DNA of 64,000 nucleotides from Cupriavidus basilensis (GTDB lineage: Bacteria > Pseudomonadota > Gammaproteobacteria > Burkholderiales > Burkholderiaceae). Numbering within the stretch: the first letter of the stretch is position 1; the number at the start of each line of letters is the position of its first letter. Positions 16,187 to 30,088 of the stretch are shown here, piece by piece. The DNA is taken from NCBI RefSeq assembly GCF_000876015.1, contig NZ_BBQM01000012.1:744001-808000 (forward strand), read 5' to 3'. Below the pieces are notes generated by a model. That model worked only from the letters and a program-made list of their open reading frames with translations. It made no database searches and had not been told where the DNA came from. Position numbers and translations under genes: made by a program.

Positions 16187-17632
16187 ATGACCCGATTCCG
16201 CCCCGCCACCGAACCCGGGCCGCGCCGCATCGCCATCGTCGGCGGCGGCATGGCCGGCACCCTGACCGCCATCCGTCTGCTGCGCGACACCAGCGCGCCG
16301 CTGGCCATCCAGCTTTTCGAGCCGCGCGCCGAGGTCGGCCGCGGGCTGGCCTACAGCACGCCCGACCCGGCCCACTACCTGAACGGCCCCGCGCTCAACT
16401 TCAGCCTGTTCCCGGAAGCGCTGGACGACTTCACGCACTGGCTGGCGCGCCACGGCCTCGCCGCCGATGCCGGCAATACCTTCGCGCCGCGCCGCGTCTA
16501 CGGCGACTACCTGCAGGACACGCTGGCGCGCGCGCTGGCCGGCGCCGCCGGGCGCGCCACGCTGGAACACATCCGCACCGAGATCACCGACCTGACCATC
16601 GGCGTGCCGCACCGCGTGCGCGGCGCCGACGGCCGCGCATGGGAGGCCGACCACATCGTGCTGGCCACCGGCGTGCAGTCGGCCCGCCCGGCGCTGGCGC
16701 AGGACCCGGCACTGGAAGCCGACGGCCGCTACGTGCCCGATCCGTGGCAGCCCGAGGCGCTGGCCGCGCTGGCCGGCGCGCGCGCCGTCGCGCTGGCCGG
16801 CACCAGCCTGACCATGCTCGACGTGGTGGCCACGCTGGAGCGGCTCGGCTTCACCGGCACCTACCATGCGTTCTCGCGGCGCGCGCTGCTGCCGTGGCTG
16901 CGCCACGGCGTGGGCCCGTGCGACGACTTCCTCGGCGCCGCCGGGCCGGCGCTGGCCAGCCCCACCACGCGCGGCGTGGTGCGCCGCGTGCGCGACCAGT
17001 GCCGCGCGCTGAGCGCGCAGGGGCTGGACTGGCAGAGCGTGCCGCCCGCGCTGCGCGAGCACATCGGCCCGCTGTGGGCCGCCGCCAGCGTGCCGGAGCG
17101 CCAGCGCTTCCTGCGCCACGCGCGCCCGTTCTGGGACAACCTGCTGCACCGCGCGGCGCCGCCCACCCATGCCGTGCTCGCCGCGGTGCGCGCGCAGGGC
17201 CGGCTGCAGGTCCATGCGGCGCGGGTGACGGGGGTGGAAGACACGGGCGTGGAAAACGCCGGCGGCCGGCTGGCGCTGCGCCTGTCGCGCGCGCTGCCGG
17301 CGGTGCCCGCGGTCGACGCGCTGGTCAACTGCACCGGCGCGGAATACGGCTGGCACGCCGGCAACGCGCGGCCGCTGGTGCGCAACCTGCTCGCGCGCGG
17401 CATCGTGCGCCCCGCCGCGGCCGGCTCCGGCCTCGACGGCGACGCGCGCGGCACGGTGTTCGACCGCGGCGGGCGCGCCGTGCCCGGCCTGAGCGCCCTG
17501 GGCGCGCCGCTGCGCGGCGCGCTGTGGGAGTCCGGCACCATCATCGACGTGCGCAACCAGGCCGCGGCGGTGTCGGCGCGGCTGGCGCAGGAACTCGGGC
17601 TGGCGGCCCGGCCCGAGGCCCAGGCCGCCTAG
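16187..17632 (+). CDS. FAD/NAD(P)-binding protein (PF13454-type)
   Basis: A 481-residue flavoprotein-like protein. The dinucleotide-binding motif VGGGMAGTLTA lies at about 20-30, followed by FEPRAEVGRGLAYST, a segment typical of the FAD-NAD(P)-binding PF13454 group. A second nucleotide-binding region contains ALAGTSLTMLDVVATL. Proteins of this group are common in operons for uptake or modification of small organic compounds, but their reactions are mostly unknown. It lies 7 bases after the SfnB-like gene. Supplying reduced flavin to that enzyme is a possible but unproven role. Confidence 0.78.
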   Translation: MTRFRPATEPGPRRIAIVGGGMAGTLTAIRLLRDTSAPLAIQLFEPRAEVGRGLAYSTPDPAHYLNGPALNFSLFPEALDDFTHWLARHGLAADAGNTFAPRRVYGDYLQDTLARALAGAAGRATLEHIRTEITDLTIGVPHRVRGADGRAWEADHIVLATGVQSARPALAQDPALEADGRYVPDPWQPEALAALAGARAVALAGTSLTMLDVVATLERLGFTGTYHAFSRRALLPWLRHGVGPCDDFLGAAGPALASPTTRGVVRRVRDQCRALSAQGLDWQSVPPALREHIGPLWAAASVPERQRFLRHARPFWDNLLHRAAPPTHAVLAAVRAQGRLQVHAARVTGVEDTGVENAGGRLALRLSRALPAVPAVDALVNCTGAEYGWHAGNARPLVRNLLARGIVRPAAAGSGLDGDARGTVFDRGGRAVPGLSALGAPLRGALWESGTIIDVRNQAAAVSARLAQELGLAARPEAQAA

Positions 17633-17743
17633 CCGGCGGTGGTGGCGGGGCCATGCGCCGGCCCGCCATCGCCCCTATCTGGCGCCCGCGGCCGGTCCGC
17701 ATTCCACCCAATATCCCGCCTCCACGCGCCGCCGGCCGCCCCA

Positions 17744-17772
17744 CACCCCACCTGCGTAGGTGAAATGGGGTG
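17744..17772. promoter_or_regulatory. Imperfect inverted repeat before the diguanylate cyclase gene
   Basis: CACCT (17749-17753) pairs with AGGTG (17758-17762) around a GCGT loop; outer arms CACCC and GGGTG (17744-17748 and 17768-17772) extend it with a 5-base bulge. A -10-like TATTCT lies at 17785-17790. It could be a regulator site for the GGDEF gene or an RNA hairpin after the preceding operon. No -35 was recognised. Confidence 0.35.
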
Positions 17773-17857
17773 CCCGGCATGCGGTATTCTCCGTGGCTTC
17801 GCCTGCCCGCCGCGCCCGCGGCCGGCGCGCTCACGCCACCCCGGAGGAACCCGGCCG

Positions 17858-19087
17858 ATGTCCGACCCGATCGCCCTGCTGGCCGTCACGACGCTGCTCA
17901 GCGTCATGATGCTGGGCATCGTCTGGTCGCTGCGCCGCTGCGGCCAGCCGGGAGTGACGCTGTGGCTGTACAGCAACCTGACCGCGATGGGCGCGCTGAT
18001 GCTGTTTACGCTGCGCGGCACCATCCCCGACGTGCTCGGGATCGTGGTGGCCAACGGCGCCCTCGCCTGGGCGCTGGCGCTGTTCTACGCCGGCACGCTG
18101 CGCTTTTGCGGGCGCGCGCCGCCGTGGCGGCTGCTGGCGGCCTGCACGCTGGCCGTGGTGGCCGGCATCGTGACGTGGCGCTACGTGTTCCCCGACTTCA
18201 ACACGCGCGTGGTGATCGTGTCGGCTTTCCATGCGTGGTTCTGCGCCGCCACCGGCGTGGCGCTGGTGCGCGGGCGCCCGCGCGCGCATGCCGCCAGCCA
18301 CCACCTGGCCACCGCCGGCTTCGCCTTCTTCCTGGCGGCGGCGCACGTGCTGCGCGGCATCCTGTCCGCGCTGTCGGTGATGGACGATCCCGCCACGCTG
18401 GTGTCGCCGGGGCTCAACGCGATCTTCCTGGTGCTGGGCGCGATCGCCTGCCCGGCGCTCACGATGGGCGCGGTGCTGATGATCCACGACGCGATGGTGC
18501 GCCGGCTGGAGGCCATCGCCAACACCGACTTCCTGACCGGCGTGCTGTCGCGCAAGGCCTTCGAGGACGAAGCCGCGCGCGAGCTGGCGCGCGCCGCGCG
18601 CGGGGGCGGCCCGCCGGTGCTGCTGATCGTCGACATCGACCACTTCAAGCTGGTCAACGACACCTTCGGCCACGCCACCGGCGACGCCGTGCTGGCCGGT
18701 TTCGCGCGGCTGGCGGCGGCATCGCTGCGCGCCACCGACCGCATCGGCCGCATCGGCGGCGAGGAGTTCGTGGTGCTGCTGCCGGGCAGCTCGCTGGACG
18801 AGGCCGGCCACGCCGCCGAGCGCATCCGCGCGCAGGCCGAGGCCAGCCGCGTGGGCCACGCCGGCGGGCAGGCCGGCGTGGTGCGCTATACCGTGAGCGG
18901 CGGCTACGCGGCGTGGCAGCCCGGCGAAACGCTGGCGCAGCTGACCGCGCGCGCCGACACCGCGCTCTACATGGCCAAGCTGTCCGGGCGCAACCGCATG
19001 CTGCCGTACACGGCCGGCCACCGCGCGCAGATGGCCGCGGGCGGGCGCAACGGGCGCGACGGGCGCAGCCGCGCGGCGGCGGGCTAG
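17858..19087 (+). CDS. Membrane diguanylate cyclase (GGDEF)
   Basis: A 409-residue protein. The N-terminal half has about six to seven hydrophobic helices forming a membrane sensor domain. The C-terminal half is a GGDEF domain whose active-site loop is GGEEF (300-304). An intact RxxD product-inhibition site, RATD (291-294), lies five residues before it, so the enzyme should make cyclic di-GMP and be feedback-inhibited. No EAL domain is attached. The start is chosen because GGAGGA lies 9 bases before this ATG, although the frame is open for 73 more codons upstream. It is convergent with the efflux operon. Confidence 0.92.
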   Translation: MSDPIALLAVTTLLSVMMLGIVWSLRRCGQPGVTLWLYSNLTAMGALMLFTLRGTIPDVLGIVVANGALAWALALFYAGTLRFCGRAPPWRLLAACTLAVVAGIVTWRYVFPDFNTRVVIVSAFHAWFCAATGVALVRGRPRAHAASHHLATAGFAFFLAAAHVLRGILSALSVMDDPATLVSPGLNAIFLVLGAIACPALTMGAVLMIHDAMVRRLEAIANTDFLTGVLSRKAFEDEAARELARAARGGGPPVLLIVDIDHFKLVNDTFGHATGDAVLAGFARLAAASLRATDRIGRIGGEEFVVLLPGSSLDEAGHAAERIRAQAEASRVGHAGGQAGVVRYTVSGGYAAWQPGETLAQLTARADTALYMAKLSGRNRMLPYTAGHRAQMAAGGRNGRDGRSRAAAG

Positions 19088-19100
19088 CGCCGCCCGCCGG

Positions 19101-20371
19101 CTACTCGTCGAAGTCCCACATGCGGTGCAGGTCCAGCCGCAGCCGGCTGTCGGCCTCGAGCGCGTCGACCAGCGCCGTGCGCTCGGCCAGCGTGGTGTCG
19201 GCCAGCGTGCGCCGGACCATCAGCAACTCGCCCAGGCCCGACTCGCCCGCCTTGTACGCGCGCCCGGTGCGCTCGGCGGCGCTGCGCTGCAGCGCCAGCG
19301 CCTGCGCCAGCGCCACGGCGGCGGCGCGCTTGCCGGCCAGGCCCTGGTACAACGCATCGAACTCGGCGCCGATGCGGCGCTCCGCCACCAGCCGGCGCTG
19401 CGCCGCGGCCTGCGCGTCCGCCGCCGCGGCCAGCGCCGCCGAGCGCCGGTGCGCGGAGCCCAGCGGCATGCTGACGCTCACCCCGGCGATGCGCTCGGCG
19501 CCGCCGCGCTCGACCGCGACGAACACGCCCACGGTCGGATCGGGCTTGCGCTCCAGGTCGGCGCGGTACGCCTGCCGCTGGGCCTGCGCTTCCTCGGACA
19601 GGGCCAGCCGGAATTCATGACTGTCCTCCACGTAGTGCGTGCGCAGCGCCTCGGCGGATTCATCCGGCAAGCCCTGCGGGCCGATGCCGGCCGGCAGGCC
19701 ACCGGGCACGCCCAGCCCCGGAAAGCGCGCGCGCAGCGCCGCCTGCGCCACCGCTTCCGCCGCGCGGGCGCTGGCCAGCATGGCGGCGGTGCGGGCGCGC
19801 TCGGCCAGCGAGAGCTCGTGGTCCATGCGCGCGGCGTCGCCGGCCTGCACGCGCCGCGCGGTCACGGCGGCCAGCTCCGCGGCGAGCTCGTCGTTGCCCT
19901 GGGCCGCCAGCCTGGCCTGCTGCGCGCGCAGCGCGCCGAACCACAGCGCCAGGATCTGCCGCGAGACCTCGTGGCGCGCATCCATGAGCGCGAGCTGGCC
20001 GCTCTGCACGGTGGCGTCCGCCAGCGCGCCGTCGGCCTCGGACTTGCCCCACAGCCGCAGCGGCCGCTCCAGCGTCAGTTGCCCCTCGGCATGCCGCTCG
20101 GACGGCGCGCGCGCCTGCCGGCCCTGCCCGGTGGCGCGCACCACGGCCTCGGCGGTGCCGGCGCGGATGCCGGCGGCGCGCGCCTGCGCCGCATCGCGGC
20201 CGGCCTCGGCCATGCGCACCTCGGGCGACTGGCCCACCGTGTCGCGCACCACCGCCTCGGCGGGCAGCACGCCCGCCTCCGCCTGCGGCACGGCCTGCGC
20301 CCTCGCGGCGCCGATCATGCCGGCCACGGCGGCGGCCAGCGCCGCGCTCATGGCCCTCTTGCCTGCGCGGT

Positions 20372-20375
<4 letters not shown>
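19101..20375 (-). CDS. TolC/CzcC-like outer-membrane efflux factor
   Basis: A 424-residue outer-membrane factor with a signal peptide ending ARAQA, followed by long alpha-helical segments rich in Ala, Arg and Glu and two OEP repeats. The helices (for example LADATVQSGQLALMDARHEV) make up the periplasmic tunnel. It overlaps the RND pump gene by ATGA and is the last gene of the efflux operon. Together the three products form a channel from the inner membrane to the outside for export of metal cations. Confidence 0.85.
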
Positions 20376-23511
<3,136 letters not shown>

Positions 23512-23515
<4 letters not shown>

Positions 23516-24579
23516 TCGCCTCCCGCCAGCATGCCCTTGAGCGCGGCCACGCCGGCGACCGCCACCCGGGCGCCGGCCGGCAGCGCGCCGCGCACGGTGG
23601 CCGTGGTGTCGTCGGCGGCCTCGACCGCCACGCGCTGGTAGCGCACGCCGGCCGCGGTCGCCACGAACACGCCGGGCGCGCCACGCCAGTAGGTCAGCGC
23701 GCCGGCCGGCACGCGCACGCGGGCGTCGCCGCCGGGCGCGCCGCGCAGGTACACGACCACGTTCACGCTCTCGCCGGCCTGCAGGCTGCCGCGCCGGTCG
23801 AGCACGGCCCGCACGCGCACCGCCGCGGTGCCGTCGGCGACCGGCACCACCCCGGCCACGCGCCCGGCCGCGCCGCGCTCGCGCACCTCCACGCGCTCGC
23901 CGCCGACCGGCGCCGGCAGGTCGCGGCCGACCAGCAGGTCCAGTTCCAGCGCGGCCGGATCGACGATGCGGAATAGCGGCGCCGCGCCGTCCACGCGCTG
24001 GCCCGGCACGGCATTCACCTCGGCGATCAGCCCGGCGCGGCCGGCCACCAGCTGCGGCTCGCCCGCGCCGCCCGCGAACACGATGCCCGCGGCGGCCATC
24101 TCGGCCTCGCGCGCGCGCACCGTGGCGGCGGCCTCGCCGGCGCGCGCCTGCGTGGCCTGCCAGCGGCTGCCCGCGATGATGCCGTCGTCGTGCAGGCCGC
24201 GGTCGCGCGCCAGCGCCTGCCGCGCCAGGCTGGCCTGCGAGCGCGCCTCGGCCAGCGCGCGCCCGGCCTCGAACAGTTGCGGGCTGGCGAAGGCCGCCAG
24301 CGGCTGGCCAGCGCGCACCGGCTGGCCGATCGCGACCAGCACGCGCGAGACCATGCCCGCATAGGGCGCGGCCACCACGTACTGCGCGTCGGGCCGCAGC
24401 ACCACGCGCCCGCTGGCGCCGAGCTCGATCTCGGCCGCGCCGGCGACCGGGGCGAAGCGCACGCCGAGCGACTGCGCCTGGGAGGCCGACAAGGCCAGCG
24501 CCTGCGCGCGCGCCATGCCGACGGGAAGCAGCGCCGAGGCGATCAGCGCGCCGGCGCAAAGGAAACGATGGGAAAACAT
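23512..24579 (-). CDS. RND efflux periplasmic adaptor (CusB/CzcB-like)
   Basis: A 355-residue membrane-fusion protein with a signal peptide (about 1-25, ending ARAQA). A barrel-sandwich domain is marked by APYAGMVSRVLVAIGQPVRAG and the closing GLIAEVNAVPGQRVDG, with a short helical hairpin (about 105-165) between, then a beta-barrel. It overlaps the pump gene by four bases. No N-terminal His/Met-rich metal-binding extension is present, unlike in CusB. It links the pump to the outer-membrane factor encoded two genes down. Confidence 0.88.
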
Positions 24580-24605
24580 GCCTGACTCCGAAGCAGGATA
24601 AGACG

Positions 24606-24643
24606 CCCCGCGCGCGCGGCCGGGCTCGGCCGCGCGCGCGGGG
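24606..24643. repeat. Perfect 16-bp GC hairpin before the adaptor gene
   Basis: Bases 24606-24621 are the exact reverse complement of 24628-24643, with a 6-base loop. The arms are alternating CG closed by CCCC and GGGG. There is no T tract on either strand. It sits in the 94-base gap between the small His-containing gene and the adaptor gene, so in the mRNA it would form a very stable stem that could stop RNA decay, attenuate transcription or lower adaptor translation. Confidence 0.75.
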
Positions 24644-24673
24644 ACATGCTCCGCCGGCGTGGCCGGCGGGGAA

Positions 24674-25126
24674 TCAGTTGGCGAAGGGAGGGGCGTGCGC
24701 GGGCGGCGGCCGGCTGTCGCCGCCGCGCCAGCGCTGCGGCGCGCGTTCGCGCCACCGCATGCGCCGCGGTGCCTGCCGTGGCGGCGCGGCGCACAGCAGG
24801 AACGCGAAGACCATGCCGACGATCATGTCGGCGGCCTGCACGTGGAGGGAAAAGGCAACCGGCCCGATGGCGGTCTGGACGTCGACCTCGAGCGGCTCGA
24901 CCGCGCTCAGCGCGCCGTCGGCATGCGCGCCGGACGGCCCGGCGGCGGGATGAGAATCGGAGGGAGAATAAGAACCAACCTCACCTTGCAGCGCTGTGTG
25001 TACGTGCAGGCCGTGGAGCTTGGGGGTTCCGACGTGGCCATGCAGCAGCGGGGCGAGCAGTTGCAGTGCGAAAAGCAGCAGCAGCAGCGCTCCCCGGAAG
25101 AAGGATGGGCGTTCTGCGCGAAGCAT
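24674..25126 (-). CDS. Small His-containing membrane-anchored protein at the head of the efflux operon
   Basis: A 150-residue protein I cannot assign firmly to a family. It has an N-terminal hydrophobic segment (about 10-25), then His-containing stretches [19 protein letters not shown], an acidic-polar middle, a second hydrophobic helix near residues 98-115 and an Arg-rich tail ending HAPPFAN. Such small proteins (DUF2946-like) often lie next to heavy-metal RND genes and may bind or sense metal in the periplasm; that role is inferred. The start is placed at 25126, not 11 codons earlier, because a TACAAT -10 lies within the longer version and would give a transcript starting at this ATG. Confidence 0.6.
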   Translation of the reverse strand: MLRAERPSFFRGALLLLLFALQLLAPLLHGHVGTPKLHGLHVHTALQGEVGSYSPSDSHPAAGPSGAHADGALSAVEPLEVDVQTAIGPVAFSLHVQAADMIVGMVFAFLLCAAPPRQAPRRMRWRERAPQRWRGGDSRPPPAHAPPFAN

Positions 25127-25132
25127 GGCGCG

Positions 25133-25138
25133 ATTGTA
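25133..25138 (-). promoter_or_regulatory. -10 element for the efflux operon, probably leaderless
   Basis: TACAAT on the minus strand, with only six bases between it and the ATG at 25126. Transcription would begin at or next to the A of the start codon, giving a leaderless message. No good -35 is visible, which is consistent with an activator-dependent promoter of the MerR or CopR kind; no such regulator is encoded next to it. Confidence 0.5.
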
Positions 25139-25167
25139 GCCGACTTCGCCCGCCGGCATGCGCGCAG

Positions 25168-26277
25168 CTACGCGCGCGCGCCGGCGCGGCCGGCGGCGCT
25201 GGTGGCGCGGTAGGCGCCGGGGCGCAGCCCGGTCCAGCGCCGGAACGCGCGGTGGAACGCGCCCGGCTCGGCAAAGCCGAGCCCGGCCGCGATCTCCGCC
25301 AGCGAGCGGCTGGAATGGCTGAGCGCCTCGATGGCGAGGTCGCGCCGCATCTCGTCCTTGATCTGCTGGTAGGTGCCGCCCTCCTCCATCAGCCGCCGCC
25401 GCAGCGACGACGCAGACATGTGCAGCCCCTGCGCGAGCTGCTCGAAGGTCGGCCAGCGCTCCGGCGGCTGGGCCCGCAGTTGGCGCCGCACGCGCGCCAT
25501 GACGCTGGCGCGGTCGCTGTACTTGACCACCACGTTGTGCGGCGCCTCGCGCAGGAAGGCCTTGAGGCTGCGCTCGTCCTGGTGCACCGGCTGCGCCAGC
25601 CAGCGCGCGTCGAACACCAGCGCCGTGGCGGGCTGGCCGAACGCGAGGTGGCGCGAGTACATGCGGCGGTACTCGGCCGCGTAGGGCGGCTCGGCATAGC
25701 TGAACGCGGCCAGCAGCACCGGCACGCGGCGGCGCAGCAGCCAGCTCATCAGGCCATGCAGCATGATGAGCATGGTCTCCTGCGCGAACACGCCCGGCGC
25801 GCGGCCCGAGGGCGCCGTCAGCACCAGCGCCGCGCGTTCTTGCCCACGCTCGTGCCCGCGTTCGTGCTCACGCTCATGCCCGTCCCGCGGCGCGGCCAGC
25901 GCGGCGCCGGCCGCCTCGCCCTCGCGCACCAGGCGCACGCCGATGTCGTCGAGCAGCAGCCCGAAATAGCGCGCCACCCGCTCCAGCCCCTGCGCCAGCG
26001 TCTTGCTGCCCGCCACCGCGTGGCACAGCATGGCGAAGCTGCCGCGCTTCATGCGGCGCGAATCCTGGCCGAAGAATTCATCGTCGAGCGCGGCCGCCAC
26101 CTCCATCCACAGGACGCTGTAGCTGGCCGCCGACACGCGCGCCTGCGGCACCGACAGCAGCGCCGGCGCGATGCCGGCGGCCTGCAGCACCGGCTCCGGC
26201 GCGATGCCGCGCGCGCGCAGCCCGCCGATGGCGTGGTGGACGAAGCAGATGGCGACGCTGTGTTTTTCCATTGGCAT
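25168..26277 (-). CDS. AraC-family regulator (OruR/ArgR-like two-domain type)
   Basis: A 369-residue regulator. The N-terminal ligand domain (about 1-230) is of the arabinose_bd type, with [22 protein letters not shown] as a family mark. The C-terminal AraC helix-turn-helix runs from about 255 to 355 and contains [22 protein letters not shown] and a second helix pair ending [13 protein letters not shown] run of HER(E/G) units between residues of the ligand domain comes from a 12-base tandem repeat and has no counterpart I know of in relatives. It is divergent from the valine operon and probably controls it. Starts 21 codons upstream or two downstream are possible. Confidence 0.82.
   Translation of the reverse strand: MPMEKHSVAICFVHHAIGGLRARGIAPEPVLQAAGIAPALLSVPQARVSAASYSVLWMEVAAALDDEFFGQDSRRMKRGSFAMLCHAVAGSKTLAQGLERVARYFGLLLDDIGVRLVREGEAAGAALAAPRDGHEREHERGHERGQERAALVLTAPSGRAPGVFAQETMLIMLHGLMSWLLRRRVPVLLAAFSYAEPPYAAEYRRMYSRHLAFGQPATALVFDARWLAQPVHQDERSLKAFLREAPHNVVVKYSDRASVMARVRRQLRAQPPERWPTFEQLAQGLHMSASSLRRRLMEEGGTYQQIKDEMRRDLAIEALSHSSRSLAEIAAGLGFAEPGAFHRAFRRWTGLRPGAYRATSAAGRAGARA
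25835..25882. repeat. Four 12-bp tandem repeats inside the AraC-type gene
   Basis: Units at 25835-25846, 25847-25858, 25859-25870 and 25871-25882 follow the pattern CGYTCNTGCYCR. They encode HER(E/G/Q)-type tetrapeptides on the minus strand. A change in unit number would keep the frame and only lengthen or shorten a loop in the ligand domain. Confidence 0.85.
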
Positions 26278-26322
26278 GACGGGCGTGGACGGGCCAGGAG
26301 ACTGGCAAACGAGTTCAGCAAA

Positions 26323-26338
26323 TCTGGCGGATTCTGGC
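26323..26338. promoter_or_regulatory. Direct repeat TCTGGC, candidate AraC half-sites
   Basis: TCTGGC at 26323-26328 and 26333-26338, ten bases apart, one helical turn, in the divergent region between the AraC-type gene and the valine operon; ACTGGC at 26301-26306 may be a further half-site. Direct repeats with this phasing suit AraC-family dimers. Binding is inferred from position only. Confidence 0.4.
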
Positions 26339-26439
26339 ATACCGCCGCCCCGGGCGTCTTCCTACACTGCTGCCAACGCCCCTTGCCGGCACGCCCCTCC
26401 CCGCCGCCGGCGCCACGCCATCCTCACCGCGATCCGCCC

Positions 26440-27573
26440 ATGCAACACGAATTCACCGAACAGCAAGCCATGATCCGCGACACCGCGCGCGCCTTCGCCA
26501 GCGAGCGCCTCGCGCCGCGCGCGGCGGCCTGGGACCGCGCCGGCCACCTGCCGCCCGAGGTGGTGGCGGAGATGGGCGCGCTCGGCCTGCTCGGCATGAT
26601 CGTGCCGGAGGAATGGGGCGGCACCTATACCGACTACGTGGCCTACGCGCTGGCCATCGAGGAAATCGCCGCGGGCTGCGCGGCCTGCGCCACGCTGATG
26701 AGCGTGCACAACTCGGTCGGCTGCGGGCCGATCCTGCACTACGGCAGCGAGGCGCAGAAGACGCGCTACCTGCCCGCGCTGGCCGCCGGCGAGATCATCG
26801 GCGCGTTCTGCCTGACCGAGCCGCAGGCCGGCTCCGAGGCGCACAACCTGCGCACCCGCGCGCGCGAGACCGAGGACGGCTGGGTGCTCGACGGCAGCAA
26901 GCAGTTCGTCACCAACGGCCAGCGCGCCGGCGTGGCCATCGTGTTCGCCGTCACCGAGCCGGCGCAGGGCAAGCGCGGGCTGTCGGCCTTCGTGGTGCCC
27001 ACCGACACGCCCGGCTTCATCGTGCACGCGCCCGAGCGCAAGCTCGGCATCCGCGCCTCCGACACCTGCGCCATCACGCTGGAAGACTGCCGCGTGCCGC
27101 GCGATGCCCTGCTCGGCGAGCCCGGCGAGGGCCTGCGCATCGCGCTGTCCAACCTGGAGGGCGGGCGCATCGGCATCGCCGCGCAGGCGCTCGGCATCGC
27201 GCGCTCGGCCTTCGAGGCGGCCTGCCGCTACGCCGCCGAGCGCGTGCAGTTCGGCCGCGCGCTGCGCGAGCATCCGCCCATCGCCAACATGCTGGCCGAC
27301 ATGGCCACCGAGCTCAACGCCGCGCGCCTGCTGGTGCACCGCGCCGCGCGCATGCGCACCGCCGGCCTGCCGTGCCTGTCCGAGGCCTCGCAGGCCAAGC
27401 TCTATGCCTCCGAGCTGGCCGAGCGCGTGTGCTCCAAGGCGCTGCAGATCCACGGCGGCTACGGCTACCTGGAAGACTACCCGGTCGAGCGCCACTACCG
27501 CGACGCGCGCATCACCCAGATCTACGAAGGCACCAGCGAGATCCAGCGCATGCTGATCGCGCGCAGCCTTTGA
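26440..27573 (+). CDS. Acyl-CoA dehydrogenase (isobutyryl-CoA dehydrogenase role)
   Basis: A 377-residue acyl-CoA dehydrogenase with the [10 protein letters not shown] and FVTNG signatures (about 125-165) and the C-terminal [18 protein letters not shown] followed by IYEGTSEIQ, which carries the catalytic Glu. It is the first gene of an operon with mmsA, mmsB, an enoyl-CoA hydratase and a 3-hydroxyisobutyryl-CoA hydrolase. That set is the complete path from isobutyryl-CoA to propionyl-CoA in valine catabolism, so this enzyme most probably oxidises isobutyryl-CoA to methacrylyl-CoA. Specificity is inferred from context. Confidence 0.9.
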   Translation: MQHEFTEQQAMIRDTARAFASERLAPRAAAWDRAGHLPPEVVAEMGALGLLGMIVPEEWGGTYTDYVAYALAIEEIAAGCAACATLMSVHNSVGCGPILHYGSEAQKTRYLPALAAGEIIGAFCLTEPQAGSEAHNLRTRARETEDGWVLDGSKQFVTNGQRAGVAIVFAVTEPAQGKRGLSAFVVPTDTPGFIVHAPERKLGIRASDTCAITLEDCRVPRDALLGEPGEGLRIALSNLEGGRIGIAAQALGIARSAFEAACRYAAERVQFGRALREHPPIANMLADMATELNAARLLVHRAARMRTAGLPCLSEASQAKLYASELAERVCSKALQIHGGYGYLEDYPVERHYRDARITQIYEGTSEIQRMLIARSL

Positions 27574-27584
27574 GCCGCGCAGTA

Positions 27585-27627
27585 CCCGCATCCCGCATCC
27601 CGCATTCAGAAACCAGAAACCAGAACC
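27585..27627. repeat. Two adjoining heptanucleotide repeat arrays in the mmsA leader
   Basis: CCCGCAT occurs three times in a row (27585-27605). After one base, CAGAAAC occurs twice exactly (27607-27620) and a third time with one mismatch (27621-27627). The arrays fill most of the gap between the acyl-CoA dehydrogenase gene and mmsA, ending just before the GGAGA ribosome site. Slippage would change the length of the leader but not a protein. Confidence 0.9.
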
Positions 27628-27639
27628 GACGGAGACAAG

Positions 27640-29166
<1,527 letters not shown>

Positions 29167-29191
29167 ACGGCGCCACCACCAAGGAGCACAC

Positions 29192-30088
29192 ATGCATATC
29201 GCCTTCATCGGCCTCGGCAACATGGGCGCGCCGATGGCCCGCAACCTGCTCAAGGCGGGCCACGGCCTGACCGTGTTCGACCTCAACCCCGCCGCGCTCG
29301 CCTCGCTGCGGGCCGACGGCGCAACGGTGGCGCAATCGGCGCGCGAGGCTGCCGCCACGGCGGACTTCGTCATCACCATGCTGCCCGCCGCGGCCCACGT
29401 GCGCGCGGCCTACCTGGACCAGGACGGCGTGCTGGCCGGCGTGCGGCCGGGCGTGCCGCTGGTGGATTCGAGCACCATCGACCCGGCCACCATCCGGGCG
29501 CTGGCGGTGGAAGCCGGCAAGCGCGGCAACCCGATGGCCGACGCGCCGGTCTCGGGCGGCACCGGCGGCGCGCAGGCCGGCACGCTGACCTTCATGGTGG
29601 GCGCGCCGCCCGACCTGTTCGAGCGCATCCGGCCGGTGCTGGCCGGCATGGGCCGCAACGTGGTGAGCTGCGGCGACACCGGCACCGGGCAGGTCGCCAA
29701 GATCTGCAACAACCTGATCCTCGGCATCTCGATGATCGGCGTGTCGGAGGCGATGGCGCTGGGCGTGCGGCTGGGCATCGACGCCAACGTGCTGGCGGGC
29801 ATCGTCAACACCTCCACCGGGCGCTGCTGGGCGGCCGATACCTGCAATCCGTACCCGGGCGTGATCGAGACCGCGCCGGCCTCGCGCGGTTATACCGGCG
29901 GCTTCGGCGCGGACCTGATGCTCAAGGACCTCGGCCTGGCCGCCGACGCGGCGCGCGGCGTGCGCCAGCCGCTGTTCCTCGGCGCGCTGGCGCAGCAGGT
30001 CTACCAGGCCATGAGCCAGGCCGGCGACGGCCAGCTCGACTTCTCCGGCGTGATCCGCCGCTACCTGGACACGGAGCGCGCGGCATGA
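29192..30088 (+). CDS. mmsB: 3-hydroxyisobutyrate dehydrogenase
   Basis: A 298-residue beta-hydroxyacid dehydrogenase. N-terminal FIGLGNMGAPMARNLLKAGH binds NAD, VDSSTIDP and DAPVSGGTGGAQAGTL are the substrate-site signatures, and the catalytic Lys lies in GTGQVAKICNN. It oxidises 3-hydroxyisobutyrate to methylmalonate semialdehyde, the substrate of MmsA just upstream. It overlaps the start of the enoyl-CoA hydratase gene by four bases (ATGA). Confidence 0.95.
   Translation: MHIAFIGLGNMGAPMARNLLKAGHGLTVFDLNPAALASLRADGATVAQSAREAAATADFVITMLPAAAHVRAAYLDQDGVLAGVRPGVPLVDSSTIDPATIRALAVEAGKRGNPMADAPVSGGTGGAQAGTLTFMVGAPPDLFERIRPVLAGMGRNVVSCGDTGTGQVAKICNNLILGISMIGVSEAMALGVRLGIDANVLAGIVNTSTGRCWAADTCNPYPGVIETAPASRGYTGGFGADLMLKDLGLAADAARGVRQPLFLGALAQQVYQAMSQAGDGQLDFSGVIRRYLDTERAA

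Noticed and set aside
23516..24559. One 1395-codon frame suggesting a fusion of an Arg-rich domain to the RND pump
   Set aside because: The upstream part is the out-of-frame shadow of the adaptor gene; pump homology begins exactly at 23515 with a ribosome site.
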